A DNA stretch of 6,961 nt from Clostridiaceae bacterium. GTDB taxonomy: Bacteria; Bacillota; Clostridia; Oscillospirales; Acutalibacteraceae. The notes under the pieces were generated by a model. It was not told the DNA's origin, did not search any database, and worked only from the letters and a program-made list of their open reading frames with translations. The stretch lies in the NCBI GenBank assembly GCA_016281115.1, contig JAEEHZ010000092.1, forward strand, positions 1 through 6,961. The letters are read 5' to 3'. The position numbers and the translations under genes were made by a program. Positions 5,668 to 6,961 of the stretch are shown here, piece after piece; position 1 is the first letter of the stretch; every line of letters starts with the position of its first letter.

Positions 5668-6804
5668 TCAGCGCACTTTGTCAAGTGTAGAGATCAAGTG
5701 TGCGAGATATTTTTGGATAGTTGTTACGTCTTCCATATTAACTTTGAAGTCATGATTTGCGTCCGAATTATCCTGTGACCATGAGCCGTAGCTCTGGTGC
5801 GTTGTCAGATTTGCCATAATCTTCTGCAAAGATGTTACATCTTCCATATTAACAAAGCCGTCGCAGTTAACATCGCCGTAAAGAGCTTTTTGCTCGGTTT
5901 CTGTATTGGTTGATGTATCTGTTGAAGTATTAGTATCAGTTTCTGTTTCTGTCTCGGTTTCCGTTTCTGTTTCAGTTTCCGTATCTGAGGGAAGACCGTC
6001 TACCGATAAATTTTTAATATCAACATCAAAATTAAAGGTATAACCTGATGTTGTTAAAACCTGCCAAAGAACACCGAATATTCCATTGTCAGGTTCCAAG
6101 CCAACAGCGTTCGCAAATGCTTCCTTTGTGAGACCGTTTTGTTCAAGATAACCGGGAGTTACTCTGCATTGAAGATGGGCAACGGTATCAACTACTGTAG
6201 TAATGTCAAAACTAAGTAGGCAAAATACATTGCTTATCGCTTTTCCTTCAGCGTCAACTGAGTCCTTAACTATATGGGCTTTTTTGCCTATGTACTTGAG
6301 CTCTTCGGGAGTTGAATTTATACCGTTTCTTACAAGCGTCACGTCATCTAACGAAACGGTGTATTCCACCGGTATTGATAAGCTCTCCAAAAGGCCGTCT
6401 AAGAGAGCACTTCCAATTGCAATAGCCAGTTCATATTCAGAAACATCCATACCGAACTCTTTCAACAAAGCAACTATATTCTTTGAGTTAAAGCCATAAT
6501 CTTTAAGTTTTTTGAATTCAAGGTTGTATTTAATATCAACTGTTCCCGCCTCTTTGTCAATACCAGTAACTGTAAATTCAAAACCAAGGGCATGCCACAA
6601 ATTTGAGATGTCTTCTTTGGTATCGGCTTTAATAGCGCCTTTTTTAAGTATAACAAGCGAATTCTGGGCTATCTCGGTAGTACCTGCAGCAGGTTTACCG
6701 TTAACATAAGCATAAGCTGCAGGGGCTATTGCAATAGTACCCACAACCATAAGTGCTACAAGTAAATAAGCAACAGCTTTGTTTTTTAAATTTGAAATTC
6801 TCAT
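5668..6804 (-). CDS. Secreted dockerin protein with unrecognised N-terminal domain
   Basis: A 378-residue exported protein. Residues 1-32 are a signal peptide (basic MRISNLKNK, long hydrophobic core, AxA site before YVNG). Residues about 33-270 form a domain I do not recognise; it contains Cys195 and Cys213, a hydrophobic helix-like stretch near 126-142 and several beta-like segments (for example YTFNFDVDIKNLSV at 255-268), and shows no visible catalytic motif. A Thr/Glu/Asp linker covers 273-305. The dockerin is at about 309-374, with calcium loop 1 at D311, N313, D315, N319, D322 and loop 2 at D348, N350, D352, N356, D359. It matches the dockerin of the downstream 653-residue protein at 51 of 66 positions. 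The ATG at 6804 is preceded by AGGAGGAG (6818-6811), while a longer reading from 6846 would translate through that site and is rejected. It is the first gene of a likely two-gene unit with the 653-residue protein. Confidence 0.87.
   Translation of the reverse strand: MRISNLKNKAVAYLLVALMVVGTIAIAPAAYAYVNGKPAAGTTEIAQNSLVILKKGAIKADTKEDISNLWHALGFEFTVTGIDKEAGTVDIKYNLEFKKLKDYGFNSKNIVALLKEFGMDVSEYELAIAIGSALLDGLLESLSIPVEYTVSLDDVTLVRNGINSTPEELKYIGKKAHIVKDSVDAEGKAISNVFCLLSFDITTVVDTVAHLQCRVTPGYLEQNGLTKEAFANAVGLEPDNGIFGVLWQVLTTSGYTFNFDVDIKNLSVDGLPSDTETETETETETETETDTNTSTDTSTNTETEQKALYGDVNCDGFVNMEDVTSLQKIMANLTTHQSYGSWSQDNSDANHDFKVNMEDVTTIQKYLAHLISTLDKVR
5890..5988 (-). repeat. Thr-Glu/Asp linker repeat in dockerin gene
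   Basis: Encodes residues 273-305. A run of alternating Thr and Glu (275-288) passes into a Ser/Thr/Asp/Asn stretch. The DNA is an imperfect hexamer repeat (variants of TCTGTT on the plus strand). Its composition differs from the STDT linker of the neighbouring gene although the two dockerins are alike. Confidence 0.75.
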
Positions 6805-6860
6805 TTTAATCTCCTCCTGAAAGTAAATTTGAATTATGCAAATCACAACTCACTACCTAC

Positions 6861-6889
6861 ATTTTAATGTAAAAGATGTCTATTGTCAA
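6861..6889 (-). promoter_or_regulatory. Sigma-A-type promoter of the dockerin gene pair
   Basis: On the minus strand a perfect -35 box TTGACA (6889-6884) and a -10 box TAAAAT (6866-6861, one mismatch) are separated by 17 bases. The predicted start is near 6855, giving a leader of about 50 bases to the ATG at 6804. It should be the main promoter for both dockerin genes. Confidence 0.85.
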
Positions 6890-6893
6890 TAGA
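6879..6893. promoter_or_regulatory. Palindrome over the -35 box, candidate operator
   Basis: TCTATTGTCAATAGA is a perfect inverted repeat of 7-base arms about one central base, and it fully contains the -35 box of the dockerin promoter. A repressor bound here would block RNA polymerase. The AT-rich -35 consensus contributes to the symmetry, so chance is possible. Confidence 0.4.
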
Positions 6894-6931
6894 ACTGTAA
6901 ATAATTTTGGTTGGAATAATTTGTTTTTTGT

Positions 6932-6961
6932 AAAAAAGCAACACCGCCGACCACAACGGCA
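6932..6961 (-). terminator. Possible terminator end of an upstream minus-strand gene
   Basis: Reading the minus strand, a GC-rich stretch ending GGCGGTGTTGC runs into six T (6937-6932). This looks like the right arm and tail of a terminator whose left arm would be beyond the window edge. Only a 4-bp GCCG/CGGC pairing is visible inside the window, so support is weak. Confidence 0.3.

Overview
The window looks like chromosomal DNA from a low-to-moderate-GC, Gram-positive anaerobic gut Clostridia, most likely of the Ruminococcaceae (Oscillospiraceae). The reasons are a clostridial-type PheT, an IreB (UPF0297) protein, sigma-A promoters and strong Shine-Dalgarno sites, and two secreted proteins ending in dockerin domains, which are the plug-in modules of cellulosome-like complexes. 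The genus cannot be fixed from sequence alone.

Left half, plus strand: the 3' three quarters of pheT (1-1878, 5' end outside the window); a monocistronic-looking ireB gene with its own near-consensus promoter and its own terminator (1917-2272); and a classical short-chain dehydrogenase most like gluconate 5-dehydrogenase (2297-3070). The SDR start lies only about 25 bases past the ireB terminator.

Middle, 3071-3628: no believable gene. It holds two copies of a roughly 78-bp direct repeat (3120-3199 and 3516-3592), each beginning with a terminator hairpin. Between them is a block of about 316 bp that is dense in hairpins and looks like an intergenic repeat element. The second hairpin copy can serve as a two-way terminator between the convergent gene sets.

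Right half, minus strand: two secreted dockerin proteins transcribed toward the middle. The first (378 aa, 6804-5668) has a signal peptide, an unrecognised domain of about 240 residues, a Thr/Glu/Asp linker and a dockerin. It is preceded by a consensus promoter whose -35 box sits inside a perfect 15-bp palindrome. The second (653 aa, 5590-3629) has a signal peptide, two tandem copies of a beta-solenoid-like module offset by exactly 200 residues, a divergent InlB B-repeat-like domain, an Asp/Thr/Ser linker and a dockerin. The two dockerins match at 51 of 66 aligned positions, so they probably dock on the same cohesin. Neither protein has a recognisable catalytic domain, so they look like non-enzymatic (adhesive, structural or binding) parts of a cell-surface or secreted complex. 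A terminator-like hairpin between them may set their expression ratio.

The left-hand genes are housekeeping or metabolic and show no functional tie to the dockerin pair. The most interesting items are the dockerin pair, the duplicated beta module and the repeat-flanked structured element.
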